Source: Actinernus sp. WN-2022 (taxonomy: Eukaryota; Cnidaria; Anthozoa; Actiniaria; Actinernidae). From it: a stretch of 64,000 bases of DNA. The notes below the pieces were generated by a model, which searched no databases, had not been told where the DNA came from, and saw only the letters and a program-made list of their open reading frames with translations. The DNA lies in the NCBI GenBank assembly GCA_030867875.1, contig JAOWCC010001751.1, forward strand, positions 19,924,026-19,988,025, written 5' to 3'. Below, in pieces: positions 11,701 to 22,500 of the stretch (positions within the stretch are counted from its first letter, which is position 1; the number at the start of each line of letters is the position of its first letter). A program made the translations under genes and the position numbers.

Positions 11701-14700
11701 AGGTATGCTAACCGCCGTGGAAAACGAGTAGCAGCTGACGTTTCGAGCGCTAGCCCTTCATCAGAGCAAAAGAGGGAATTGTGGGTGGGGAAACGGTTAA
11801 TATAGTGTCGAGTGCATGATTACCGCTGAGGGAACATGTACTCGGATCAATTGGGATCAAAGGAAATTTGATCTAACAAACTGTGACATATAGCCAGGCA
11901 TGTATAATCATGTAACTTCTGTGTTTAGTTCTGGTTTATCTGTGTTTTTTTTATAACCTCTTTTTGTGTTAGTTAATTCTGTTGCCTACTCAAGTCAAAC
12001 AAAGAAATCACCTGGAAAAAAATATATTATGATGATATAAATTATATCATACAAGATTATCACGAAATCTTCACTTAATCTCGTCCTCGTCCAAAGAACA
12101 GGAATTATATCTAGCTATTTCAACTGATCTATTAATTGAAACTCAAAAGATAACAGATTTAGCTCCGCATAGAATTCGACAATGAAACTGAGAAATTTAA
12201 CTGGTGAAATACTATAAGAAATCCATATGTAGTGTTATAGTGACTGCATGTGCTGTATATCAGATTTACAATGTTATTATGTCAAGCCCTTGAGCAGCTC
12301 TCCATGCAGGCCCTCTCATCCACATACAAACTGAAATAATTATAATTTCTCTTTGCACTACCAATGCATATATTCATTGTTCATTACAAGAGAAATGCAT
12401 TACAAATCTCTTTTATTTATAATCACTTAATATACAGATTATAAGCTTGCATGGTCTAGTATCAATGCATGTTTTTATCACACATCACTGGTAGGCACAT
12501 CATGATCAGTATACAATGCACACATACCTGAGGTACACTCAGTGGTGGCAGATGGTCAAATATGGCAGGCCTCTTTTTGAACTCACTGTGATCAGCCTCA
12601 ACCTAGGATGAAAATGATTTGTCCACACTATGACGAGGGATGGTCAGTTTAAACAATGTTTCTTAGTTTGCTTTAAAGTGTAAGGAATTACCACTCATCA
12701 TTTAATTGGAGGAAGGGGGGAGGGAGGACAGGATAAGAAAATGGGGGAAATTGAATTTTGTAGGATTGCAAAAAGGGGGTGTCTTGAAGTACTTGGGGGC
12801 AAAAAAAATTATATGAGAGGAGAGACGGTTTTGAAAATTTAATGACATCTCTTGTAAGTTGCCAGGAAATACTTACAGGTCCTGTGACATGGTACTGTAC
12901 TCTTTTATGTGCAACTTGTCTTGCAAAAAAATGTTGCATGTGAGCATGTCACAATATTATAATAATGTAGTATTTAAAATAGGGATTGTATGATTGGACA
13001 TTTTCGTTTTAAATGTCGCAAGACAACAACCCAAGTAATATGTTACACATTATGTTTTTATGCAACTACCGGTAATAGAAATTTGTTGCAGAAAGTAGAA
13101 ATTCAATCTACAGAGTTGCACGTCAGGCCGGATATGTGATGACATAATTGCTCAAATGTTAGTGTATAATTTGCAAATTTCTGTTTTTGTGAGACAATTT
13201 ATTAAGTTGCAAAATAATGTGTATCGAAGGGCTGTGTGCAAAAAGGGCATAAGTGACTCCTGATCACTTCTAAATTCTCCCTTAGAAAACAAAGAATTTG
13301 AAGGAGAATTTAGAACATGATCAGGAGACACTTATGCATGCCTTTGTTGCACACAGCCCCTAATAAGGCATGATTGCTAATACAACATTTACAGCAAAAT
13401 ACTGTGGCATTATTATCATACAACTTAATTTGTTATGAATTATAAATGTACCATTCCTGATCTTTCCTCTACCAATTATGAAGTCATGTGAATGTCACAG
13501 AAGTTAAAAATCTTCAATTCCTGCAAATTTGTTAATCAACAAATTTGTGACCTTACTGTTTTGACCATTGACTGAATTCTGATATTGAAATATTCTATAA
13601 ATTAACTAAACAATATCAGTGACAAGTCAAGTTAATTAATGAACCTCGTTTTAGCTCATCCTTTATATCTGACACTGTATTGTTTAAGAAATTATTTAAT
13701 TATAAAGAAATATTAAAATTCACTGTACATAGCATAACTTTTCATTTCTTTCTTTTTGAATTTCATATTTGATAAGACAATAACTGCATGCCACAGGAGG
13801 TTAAATAATCCTTACTTTTTTTCAATCTCTAGTTTTGAATTTTTAATAGCGAAACAATAAAGACTTTGATCCCAAACATTCAATAGTGACTTCCAGACTT
13901 TGCAATATAAGCCATGCCTATAGTTCATGCATGAATGGCCTGCTTTCGTGTACTTCCTCATGCAAGCATAGATGTTCATTTGCTAGTTTCATGTACATTT
14001 GACTGCTACTTTTCATAATGATCAATCTGCAATTAAACTGGGTATAAAACACAGACTGGGAAATATATAAGGAATTACAAAAACAGTAATACTGGGGGAG
14101 GGTAAACTGCATGGTGAATGAAATGGCATGTGGCATATGCAACAACAACAAATATTTATTAGCACTTTGTATGACAAACGGTACGTCGGTAATTGACACT
14201 AATAATCATAGATAATGTAACTGTAACCAAATACAGTAAGAGCTAGCCAGGAAAAATAGATTAAGAATAGTTATTAGAGAGGCATGACTATCCTGACAGT
14301 ACATTCATTTTGGAGATCAATGAGTTGTGGGATATCCCTCCCCCCTCCCCGTAACACATGTTTTTGGGTGAAGACTGCCCCCATCCAGGCAAAAAAAAAA
14401 TCAGGTTGCCCTTCTTTTTATCACCCACACAATAATATTAATGACCGGTCCCTTAATGAAGTTTAACCAAGGGTACGTTAAACTCTTTGTTTCCGTTAAA
14501 ATATACAAATGAAATATGGAATATTTGATCTGCAAATTGTTTCTAAATCCGATCGGGATTATCTGAATAAACTCTGCCGTTTTAATTAAAGGCAACTGCA
14601 GAGAAGGATGTAATTTTAGTTTTTCAGTTCCATAAAATCCAAAGATATAATGACAAGCTTTAAACGTTGTTCATATACATGACACGTTTAGAATAATTTG

Positions 14701-15315
14701 TGGCGAATAGTCCATTAAATAACCCTGCAGCAAATAAGATTTTGTGCTTCGCAAGATGGTACTAATCGACTTTACGTCTTTACGAATCGAAATATTGGAA
14801 TCAAATCAAAATAGTTTTAGGTATGTAATTTTCGCAAACTGATTAAGTGTTCTAGGAGAACGAATCGAGATCTGCATGGAATCATCAGAAAATTCTAGTC
14901 GCTCATGGTTCTCTTCAATTCAGGCCGACTTTAATATCGAGTTGTTTACATCGGCACGCTCGCAACGAATACCAGTCGTCGTCGAAGGTCATTAACAATG
15001 AACCGTGCGATATTGTACGAACACGCTAGAAGTAACAAAATGGACTAAAAATAACATAGATGATTATTGAGGTGCGGGACTTGGTTAGTGGATCACGAGA
15101 ATGTGTTTGGGGGACATCAGTTTTGAAGTTACTTTATGATTACAAAATTGAACATTTCCCGGAACATTTACAGTCGAGAAACCATTCGAGTGTTGCGAAA
15201 AAGCCTGCATTCGTGGATGAAAATGTTGTAAAGTGAGCAACATCCCTAGCGATATAAAGTTATATGCTTTACCTGTGTTTTGTCCGTTCTTGTGGTCGCC
15301 ATGTTCAAAAGGCAT
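5755..15315 (-). CDS. Unrecognised six-exon protein, 377 residues
   Basis: Assembled from splice sites on the minus strand: coding exons 15273-15315, 13816-13897, 12877-12919, 12528-12602, 10972-11063 and 5755-6553. Phases agree throughout (1, 2, 0, 0, 2), and the total of 1134 bp is an exact number of codons. I do not recognise the family. Residues about 15-60 are rich in Lys/Glu and could form a short helix. Residues 57-111 contain EFKKRPAIFDHLPP and KPKIVEYGAY, which look conserved rather than low-complexity. The large last exon (residues 112-377) is Ser/Thr/Pro-rich and probably disordered, with basic clusters YKRRK, PKKRR (about 149) and SKRTK (about 284) that could be nuclear localisation signals. 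There is no signal peptide or membrane segment. Exon 2 is weakest because its acceptor has a poor pyrimidine tract. An ATGGCG start 13 bp inside exon 1 is an alternative but would break the phase chain. Confidence 0.72.
7469..7486. repeat. Poly-G tract
   Basis: An uninterrupted run of about 18 G on the plus strand inside the last intron of the 377-residue gene. Similar G or C runs occur at 18685, 20180, 27496, 56970, 57040 and 58490. They are prone to length error in assemblies. Confidence 0.9.
7515..7970. mobile_element. Foldback fragment related to the piggyBac-like family
   Basis: GTGCTAACTCAACCCTC at about 7528 is mirrored by GAGGGTTGATTTAGCAC at about 7945, and CTGCTGACCTTTTAAGCG (about 7762) by its complement near 7885. 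The same words occur inside the TTAA-flanked elements at 42368-43397 and in the copy at 51848-52795, so this is an internal piece of that family folded back on itself, within the last intron of the 377-residue gene. Confidence 0.6.
8803..9815. mobile_element. 1.0-kb TTAA-flanked inverted-repeat element
   Basis: TTAA at 8799-8802 and 9816-9819 flanks an element beginning CTCTTTAAGCCCCAAG and ending CTTGGGGCTTAAAGTG. TTAA duplications with short CNCTTT-type ends are typical of piggyBac-superfamily elements. An internal stretch (GGAGGACATCATTAAGTCTG near 9058) is shared with the element at 42368-43397. The minus-strand frame at 9125-9493 (122 codons) shows no transposase motif I recognise, so the element is probably non-autonomous. 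Confidence 0.72.
10554..10926. mobile_element. Inverted-repeat element beside exon 5
   Basis: The left arm (GGGGGTGTTTTAATGCAGAATG, broken to its core words here) is mirrored at the right end by CATTCTGCAAAACACCCCC; arms pair for about 50 bp. Flanks CATGTCCTG and CATGACCTG look like an imperfect 9-bp duplication. It lies about 45 bp from exon 5 of the 377-residue gene, in its last intron. Confidence 0.55.
11735..11767 (-). ncRNA. Hammerhead ribozyme core, Penelope-like type
   Basis: On the minus strand the two invariant hammerhead blocks CTGATGA (11758-11764) and GAAA (11741-11744) flank a short hairpin GGGC-TAGC-GCTC, and are followed by CGTC and AGC, which pairs with GCT immediately upstream. 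Stem III would be the self-complementary ACGT, too short alone, so the fold fits a dimeric ribozyme. Penelope-like retroelements are known to carry such minimal hammerheads in their terminal repeats; the flanking 11690-11880 sequence is probably a Penelope-like fragment. No reverse transcriptase is visible nearby. A decayed copy lies at 55388-55445. Confidence 0.6.
13228..13362. mobile_element. 135-bp palindromic MITE-like element
   Basis: Left arm GGGCTGTGTGCAAAAAGG.. and right arm ..TTGCACACAGCCC are complementary over nearly the whole element, including CTCCTGATCA and TGATCAGGAG. No convincing target duplication. It lies in the intron between exons 2 and 3 of the 377-residue gene. Confidence 0.7.
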
Positions 15316-16259
15316 CCATTCGAATATCCCGCAACTACGAGAAACACTTCTGATCCCTAGACAAATCTCGCTGAACCTTTATCCTTCAAAATCCGACTTG
15401 GACTATTCCTAATTCCTGATCCATCTAAATCCCTTCTTCGTTTCCTCGGTACGCGGTGTATTTACTCAGAAATATCGTGCCGCTGTATCTTGGTATCGTG
15501 AATGAATTATTAATAATTGACATTCGAAGCCTAGTGACTCCTCATGGCAACAGATAACAGACAGTGAATGAGCTCGATCCAATCTGTCAATGCAGACCTT
15601 GGTCTATGTATATGTACATGTAAATAAAATAACAGGAAGTTAACCGTATTTGAGCAGAATGCATCCGTGATCAATTTGTCGCGCGAATCGTAGCCGCTGC
15701 ATAAATGGACTTAATTGCAGTCTACGTTCTACTACAATGCTCCAATTCATGTAGCCTGAAAACAAGTTCAACCCAAAGAATTCAGATCTCTCAAGCGTTT
15801 AATCCCATAATTACCCTGCTCTGTATATTACGAATAGAATTATTTCTCAAACAGCGTATATTTTGCACGCCAGTGAGCGCCGAAAAAAACACTTTAATAA
15901 TCTTCAGTGCATCAGTAATGACCTCCTGCTTCTAGGGATTCCTCTCACGGGAGAAAACGTGGACATGGCGACTGCTTGGAACCACGTTGCTAATTTACCG
16001 CAGTTAGGAAATTTGCTGGAGATTGATTTAATCATCCGAAGGCTTTTCTTGAAAAGTCTTTGTAAACAGATGACACGTTTTCAACGCTTGTTCGTGAACT
16101 AGTAGTTCGGTTAGAAGGCTGCTGCAAAATACCGACTGATAATTGAAAAGCCGAACTCTTTTGAAAAGTACAATATAAATAACATAATTATGTATTTTGA
16201 AGCCGCCAAGCCATGGGGAAGGGAGGTGGGGGTGGGGAGGGCTTCGGTGTGAGCCGGCT
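15316..16259. other. Upstream region of the 377-residue gene
   Basis: Presumed promoter and 5' flank of the minus-strand gene starting at 15315. GC content is locally higher around 15270-15480 and 15650-15960. Plus-strand frames at 15705-15935 and 15863-16102 have no splice partners or domains. No TATA box in a convincing position was found. Confidence 0.35.
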
Positions 16260-16435
16260 AACCTAAAAATACCTCGAGGTATTTTAGGGCATTGCAGATT
16301 CTAGGTACCTAGAAAATGAAATGCGTACCCTAAAAATACCTCACCTAGAATCTGCAATGCCCTAAAATACCTCACCTAGAAAATGGACTACCCTAAAAAT
16401 ACCTTTATAGCCTAAAATACCTTAATTAATACCAT
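16260..16435. repeat. AAAATACCT inverted/tandem repeat
   Basis: The phrases CCTAAAAATACCTC and TAGAATCTGCAATGCCCTAA recur in both orientations (for example ATTTTAGGGCATTGCAGATTCTAGG near 16275 against its complement near 16345), forming a compact foldback followed by direct repeats of the arm. No coding content. Confidence 0.7.
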
Positions 16436-16782
16436 CAAGTATTACCAATTAATATTATTATTTAGTAAAGTAAAAGTGCATGGTTTGCACGTCACCGGCT
16501 AAATTCAGTCCTCAACTAAGATCGGTGATGCATGGTAAATTTTCTCACTAACATGCGAGCTGTGTTCATTTTAATAGACCAGTTCGTGGTTAATTCCGAC
16601 ATTTTGAAAGGAGTGCAAACAGAGGTTCTTCCAATATTCGGCTGGTAGAAGTGATCGTCGTATTTTTTAGGGTTTGACATAAGATAAGATAAGATATTTA
16701 TTTCAACTCGGGGGGTTGAGGCTTGTTAAAACCTCTTGCAAGTACATGCTAATTAGCCGAGACTATCTACTTACAGCTAATA

Positions 16783-17215
16783 TAACGATAATATGGAAAC
16801 CACTCTCCAGTGATCGTAACGATCATATAGAAACCACTCACCAGTGATCGTAACTATAATATGGAAACCACTCTCCAGTGATCGTAACGATCATATGGAA
16901 ACCACTCACCAGTGATCGTAACGATTATATGGAAACCACTCACCAGTGATCGTAACGATCATATGGAAACCACTCTCCAGTGATCGTAACGATCATATGG
17001 AAACCACTCACAAGTGATCGTAACGATCATATGGAAACCACTCACCAGTGATCGTAACGATCATATGGAAACCACTCACCAGTGATCGTAACGATCATAT
17101 TGGAACTGACTCAAAAGAGATCGTAACGACCATATGGAAACCACTCTCCAGTGATCGTAACGATCATATGGAAATTAAACTCACACTCTCCAGTGATCGC
17201 AGCCGGATCACGATT
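16783..17215. repeat. 34-bp minisatellite, about 12 copies
   Basis: Tandem units of about 34 bp read CGTAACGATCATATGG then AAACCACTCACCAGTGAT. Each unit contains GATCGTAACGATC, close to a perfect palindrome. Variants are CTCTCCAGT versus CTCACCAGT and ATCATA versus ATAATA. The last units are degenerate (TTGGAACTGACTC at 17100). Confidence 0.93.
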
Positions 17216-17696
17216 GCGATTTCCATTTGATCGTTACGATCGCGGAGTACTTTTTTCGTTGCAGTTACGTCATAATTTGGAAGATAAATCTGTAGAGGGA
17301 AACCAATGCTACCATATGAAAGATCACATTAAAACTAGTAATAGTTTTGAGTTTTAGGGCAATGTGGAGAATTGCTGTTGAGCTACGAGCATTTCTAATG
17401 CAGAAAAACATGAAAGCGAGGTTGTTTTTCTCATACAAATCTCTCTAATTTCAACTGGCTGTAACTTCATTGCTTTTTAAGCTACAGCACTCAACTTTCA
17501 CAAGTTCACTAATGTCGACATGCTATTTCACATGGCAATGTTCATGTTTTCTATAAATGTGGATAAACAACCGAAACGGAAAATCACATATGCAAATTAG
17601 GAGGCGGCCATTATGAAAGTCGTGTATAATGCCTCCAGTAACTAGATTTAAACTCGACTGAACTTCAATATGAAGACTATAAATAGAATTGCCTCT
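17216..17696. other. Intergenic, no gene seen
   Basis: Sequence between the 34-bp array and the SINE head at 17697. No open frame of note apart from a 72-codon minus frame at 17523-17741 that overlaps the SINE. Confidence 0.35.
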
Positions 17697-17759
17697 GAAT
17701 CGAACCAGGTCACAGAGGTGAGAGGCGAAGTGCTTAACCACTGCGCCACCCCGAATCCC
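17697..17759 (-). mobile_element. tRNA-derived SINE head fragment
   Basis: On the minus strand it reads GGGGTGGCGCAGTGGTTAAG (A-box-like), then the CTTCGCCTCTCACCTCTGTG spacer and a GGTTCGATTC B box. The same head occurs at 24447, 36256, 55457 and 58541. Only the tRNA-like part is present. Confidence 0.8.
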
Positions 17760-17934
17760 TATTATCTATACTATACTGGTCATGATCTATTGCAAAACAA
17801 AACTGACTTGTGGCCTGTCGTCCACTTCTTGTGTTTAGAGTAATCTTTGAGAGGATGGAAGTACACGTAGCTCATTTAGCAGTAAAGTTTGTTTACGATA
17901 GCATGCAGTTCCCCGGCTAACTAACATGTAAATG

Positions 17935-18130
17935 TGTGGGCGCTAAGTTAGCTTAACAGTCTTAACAGCGCTTTCTCTATCTTGCCTACGGGCCTATATA
18001 TATAAGTCCTATATTGGTTCAGTTATATTACGAATGTTTGTAATATGCAATGCTATTAGCAGCAACCCAATAGTACCATCTGCTGTTTAAGATGCTAATA
18101 AAGTACAAGTCATCTGATCTGATCTGAAAA
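17935..18130 (+). mobile_element. Probable LINE 3' end fragment
   Basis: GC-moderate sequence ending in AATAAAGTACAAGTC followed by a short (TCTGA)n-like tail at about 18110-18127. A 3' end with an AATAAA-like signal and a short tandem tail is typical of L2/CR1-type LINEs. No coding remnant was recognised. Confidence 0.45.
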
Positions 18131-19559
18131 TATATAACGCACAATTCCTTTCCTCCACCCCTCCCCCCTCCCCTTCCTCAGTGAGCATATAGCACATGTA
18201 GTTTGCTGTGCTTAGCTCAAGTGTGACCACGGCGCCGTAAGTAGTGACATGACACGGGCTATAAGTTCGTTAAGTACCTGTTATTGCACCGACACCACAA
18301 ACTCAATATCAAAGCTGTTACTACTGAAAGGAAATGAAATGAACACAATATCGTATGAGAGTTCGCGGCGCCATAGCCATTAACGGCGCTATATAACAAG
18401 ACAAACACTTCCGCGAGGCAACCGTCAGTTCATCATACAAATCAACCTGCTATGAAAAAGAGATCACAAATCGGTACTATAGATTATTTTATAATATATA
18501 AATTATGGGAATATCCTAAGAACGCGCGATTTCATTGGCTACTTAGCGTGCTTGATGTTCTTCAATATCATGCACGTCGAGCATTTCTTTCCGCGTAGAT
18601 CGAATTTTAAATTACAAAACAAATATGTCCAATAACAAAACAATTTTCATAATGAATATATGTACAGCACAGGCATGGTAGAACGGGGGGGGGGGGGGCT
18701 TTAGCTCCCCTCCCTCCTCCCAATAATGATCTTTTGACATACATATTACAGATGTTTGGCTGGCATGGATTTGAATTAAAAGAGTTAAGAAACACGGGTG
18801 AAGCCGATTTTCAGTCTCAAGAACGCAGGAAATGGCGTTTTAGAGAGTCTGAATTTCAAATGAATATTTCCCCGGACCCCCCTACAAGCTCGAACCTTAG
18901 GCCCTCGCTGGTTACCGAAAAAAAATTAGCGCGCCGCTGTTTATACAACTCGCGTCCGTCCGACCGGCTGACCTCAGCCACAGGCAGCCCACCCATGTTC
19001 TGTTTCTAGGAAAATTAAATTCAAAAACTACGGCGCGCGAAAATTGTCACGCGGGGGGAGGGGCGACGAGAGAGAGAAAAAATTACAAGGGCAACCATCG
19101 CGCCATTTTCGAGCAAGTAATATTAAATAGTAATAATAATATATATCAGCTATTGAGCACTTATACAAAATTCCTTTAAGCGCTTTACAATGTACATTCA
19201 ATCTAAATCTAGTTTTAATCTAAATCTAAAAACTATAAAAACTTTCAATGCATAATTCTATAATTAAAAAATAAACTGCGTAATTAAAAAGCATGAAGGA
19301 ATATATACACAAGTCATGTAAACGAAAGATGAAATGAATGTGTCTTTAGCTTTGACTTAAATGTAGGTATGGCTGGCGCAAGATCTAACTTCTTTGGCAA
19401 ACCATTCCATAAGGGAGCTACCACAGAAAAAGCCCTGTCTCCATAGGTACTCGTAACTGATTAACAGATGATGATCTAAGGCATCTCAGTAGGTTGGAGC
19501 TTCTGTATTAAATATTTAGGAAGCCGATATAGAAGGGAGTTATGTCTCTATCGTAGACA

Positions 19560-19973
19560 TTTAGACATAGACATAACTTTATTTGGACCTTGAAGATTGA
19601 ACTACATCGGTATATATCCAAATAAAATAATAATAATTGTATTACCTTAATTAAGTTAAGTTAAAATAGCTATCTGATAGTGATACGTACAACACAGGTT
19701 CAATTATTTGTTCCTAACTTCGAGACTTTCGTAAATATATTTTGCCATCATTTTTTGCACCGTATTTGGGGGATTGATCATTAGTAAGAATACCTCGTCA
19801 TCACTCAAGTGTTTTAAGTTCCTTTTGGGGGCTTTTTCTAGGAAATGTTTAACGGGAAGTAGAAAGTTCTGTTTCATTGACAGCACATCAATTAACATAC
19901 GACACTCTAGTCTCCGACTAGCTTGAATCCAACACCTAGTCTCCTTCGCACTCGTTCTTAGGGGCCACACCAT
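19560..19973 (-). mobile_element. LINE 3' end with ORF2 C-terminal remnant
   Basis: The minus-strand frame 19704-19973 ends with residues such as LKHLSDDEVFLLM and MMAKYIYESLEVR, a pattern like the last segment of many CR1/L2-group ORF2 proteins. The following 19560-19700 contains a 3' UTR-like AAGTTATGTCTATGTC segment. The rest of the reverse transcriptase is absent, so the copy is 5'-truncated. Confidence 0.5.
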
Positions 19974-20169
19974 AACGGTTTGATGGGTTTGAACGGGTTG
20001 TTCTTTCTTGTTGAGCTGTAGTTCGTTTGGTTCATTTTGGCAGTCAGGAATGCTGCGGTGAAGAGCTTTCTAGCCACGCTCTTTATTTCAATTCCAAGCC
20101 CACCCATGCCCCCCCCCCCAAAAAAAAAAAACTTTATTTCAATTCGGGATTTTGTCATTTCTTTCCAAG

Positions 20170-20412
20170 AGGGTCTGAATGGGGGGGGGGGGGGGGATCT
20201 ACATGTCAGTTGTCAGTTACAATTTTGGCCATTTGTCAGTTGGCCCTAGTTAATCATTACTAGGGAAAATTTACAATGTTTGATCCACAAAAACTAAATT
20301 TAAAATTTGTCAGTTGTCAGTTATTTTTCGGTTGTCAGTAAAAAAATCGTCATTTGTCAGTTATTTTAAGGCGGCCGTTTGTCAGTAGTCAGTAAACCCC
20401 ATTCAGACCCTC
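20170..20412. mobile_element. 243-bp inverted-repeat element rich in TGTCAGT
   Basis: Starts AGGGTCTGAATGGGG and ends CCCCATTCAGACCCT, flanked by TTCCAAG at 20163-20169 and 20413-20419 (a 7- to 8-bp duplication, hAT-like). Inside, the heptamer TGTCAGT recurs about ten times as TTGTCAGTTGTCAGTTA-type phrases. A G run at about 20180 follows the left end. No coding capacity. Confidence 0.72.
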
Positions 20413-20426
20413 TTCCAAGAACACCG

Positions 20427-20830
20427 CAAATGCCCCATGGTGGAGCCAGCTGAGCTGTCAAATGCCCCACTCCGAGGCAAGTATTAGCGAACGCGCCAAA
20501 TTTCTTCGCCGTTTCAAAGCCACATTTCACCGCTTTTCTTTATTAAAGTAATGCACTACTCACCTTCAAACACTTTCGTAAGTGCTCCCAATCCCACACT
20601 CACTAGCCAGTTTCCAACAAACCGCACACTTCACCCCGAAACTGGGAAATTCCTAGATGACTTTTCCGCCGCCATGTTGAAGCAAGCACGTACGTGTTGA
20701 TCAGTTGAGCAGAACAAAAACAAACACAGGGGAGGGGAGGGGTGGGGTTATTTTGTGACAAATGTCCTGGGCCCTGACGCAAAAACAAATGCCCCACCCC
20801 AGGGACAAATAGGTTGTCAAATGCCCCATA
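20427..20830. repeat. Repeat with recurring AAATGCCCCA
   Basis: The phrase CAAATGCCCCA occurs at about 20427, 20458, 20787 and 20818. A related GGGGCATTTG lies at 6779 within the 377-residue gene's intron. The surrounding frame at 20603-20887 has no domain. Probably an interspersed repeat of unknown class. Confidence 0.45.
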
Positions 20831-20989
20831 CATTACAGTTGTCCAATTTCGAAGTAATAAAAGCGTGTACAAGGATCTGAGAGGCAATTAAAGCTAAGAT
20901 ACTTTCTTATTTTAGCAATACGTCTTAGATAAAAAAAAAGAAGATTTACAAACAATTAGTTTTTTCATCATAAAGGATTTGTCAAAAAT

Positions 20990-21310
20990 TACGCCAATGT
21001 TCCAAGCTGACTTTGAGGGACTGATGCATTCATCACCAACGTTCGTTGACCGACTCCAAACCTGGCCGTGGACGAAATCGCGAGCTAATCACAAGAAGTT
21101 AAGTCTTGTCCTTGTTGAGTTTGAGATTACTGCTACACATCCATTGGTTGATTTCAGCAACACAGGCTTCGACCCGCTGGATAGCCTGATTTTCAGACGG
21201 TACGAGGTCGTACCGTCTGAAAATCAGGCTACCCGCTGGACTGCTGACTCCAATCAACATGAAAGTCAGGAATAGATAAAATGGTATATAAATTGCCACT
21301 CGGTAGTATC
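20990..21310 (-). mobile_element. Degenerate LINE reverse transcriptase fragment
   Basis: Minus-strand residues QRVEACVAEINQWM and SNLKLNKDKT (about 21100-21180) match the region just after the catalytic YADDT motif of CR1/L2-type reverse transcriptases. Upstream, IYIPF near 21280 is where the catalytic aspartates should be, but they are lost. Stops and frameshifts abound. The fragment is interrupted by a 50-bp palindrome at 21182-21231. Confidence 0.65.
21182..21231. mobile_element. 50-bp perfect palindrome with 9-bp target duplication
   Basis: Two perfectly complementary 24-nt arms (outer end TAGCCTGATTTT, inner end GGTACGA) are separated by only GG. The identical 9-mer CCCGCTGGA lies at 21173-21181 and 21232-21240. 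Removing the palindrome and one 9-mer restores a continuous LINE frame (ESAVQRVEACVAE), so this is a genuine insertion into an older LINE and not an original hairpin. It is little more than two terminal repeats. Confidence 0.85.
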
Positions 21311-21493
21311 CCAGCAATAACGCGGTGCAAATTATTCGGGAGCCTGTAGCTTGTCTTCGTCCCTCCAACCGCGTGACAAATTTTCGCGCTTTGCCAGCCG
21401 TAATTCGTTTGCATTTTCCTTTACTGTTTGTCGACTTTGTCGCCATAGCTCATCGGATAGCGCGAGCTCTCGATTAACTCTCAATAGGAGATA

Positions 21494-21700
21494 TTACTGA
21501 CAGTTGCATCTACGAATAGCAGTTTCAGCGTTATTGACCTACATGTCTCACATAGATGTAATGAAGCGGCTTGTTTAGAGGGTACGTGTTGGTGTCACCC
21601 AAGAATGACGGTTCCTCAATAGTGCTTCATTACATCGAAGTGAGCGTACGGGTCAATACCGCTGAAACTGTTATTCGTAGACGCAACTGTAACATCAGCT
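21494..21700. mobile_element. About 200-bp inverted-repeat element
   Basis: Left arm GACAGTTGCATCTACGAATA.. and right arm ..TTCGTAGACGCAACTGT pair for about 40 bp; inner ATGTAATGAAGC and GCTTCATTACAT pair again. No clear target duplication. Not coding. Confidence 0.65.
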
Positions 21701-22417
21701 ATTTACGAGGTTCGCTGGTTCGATAAATGTTATCTTCCTTTTTTTCCCGGGTATCGTTATTTTGGTATTTTTATCAAGAAAAAAAGAAAAACATTGAACT
21801 GTATTTCAATGGAACAAAAAAAAAAAGAGTAATTTTGTTCATTTTTTTCTAATTTTAACCTCTAATATTTCCCTTTTTCATTGGCGGTGCTCAGATATTG
21901 TACATAATTATCAGGCAGCCAGTCAATCTTGTGCACTGAATGATACCATGCGTGATGGAAGATACTGATTAAACGTAGACAAACACTTGTTCTTGTTGGT
22001 TTAGTCACTGTCACAGACACAGATGCTTTGTTAATCAGTTATGTATCCAACAAACACATGCATGTTCCCTTTCGGAGTTTCAAAACTTGTATAGTGGGTT
22101 CGAGCCGTACTCTGTACGCCGAATTTTATTTCTATCTTTTCCTTTACTTCTCCTTATGTAAAGCTACAGTTAGGATGTAATCTGAATATTTAGAGTTATG
22201 AAGATGTAGTTTAATAGAGTGGTACTGTATATATCAGTTACACTATTGATTGGTACACGTCCGAGATATACCCAACTTCCTACATAAAAAGGAATCAATA
22301 CGAGGCTACGTACAGCACTTCTGTAGTTTGTCACGAACGACTGAGGATTATGCACGGAATCGTACAGATTCCTTTGTACGCGTACAGGAAGCGAGCCGCA
22401 TATCTCGGAAGTGGGCT

Positions 22418-22500
22418 ATTCCAATTCGAACTGTGGATTAGCCGGGTGCGGACTCTGATCAGGTCCTATATATGGTTGTTTCAGGTCTCCTTAGAAATTT
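22418..22500 (+). mobile_element. SINE 3' tail fragment
   Basis: ATTCCAATTCGA, TTAGCCGGG and GGTTGTTTCAGGTCTCC match, in order, the tail of the tRNA-derived SINE at 24447-24705. The tRNA-like head is missing. Confidence 0.65.

Noticed and set aside
12688..12939. 83-codon minus-strand frame as a gene
   Set aside because: Only its first part coincides with exon 3 of the 377-residue gene (12877-12919); the rest is intron containing a purine/pyrimidine-rich repeat.
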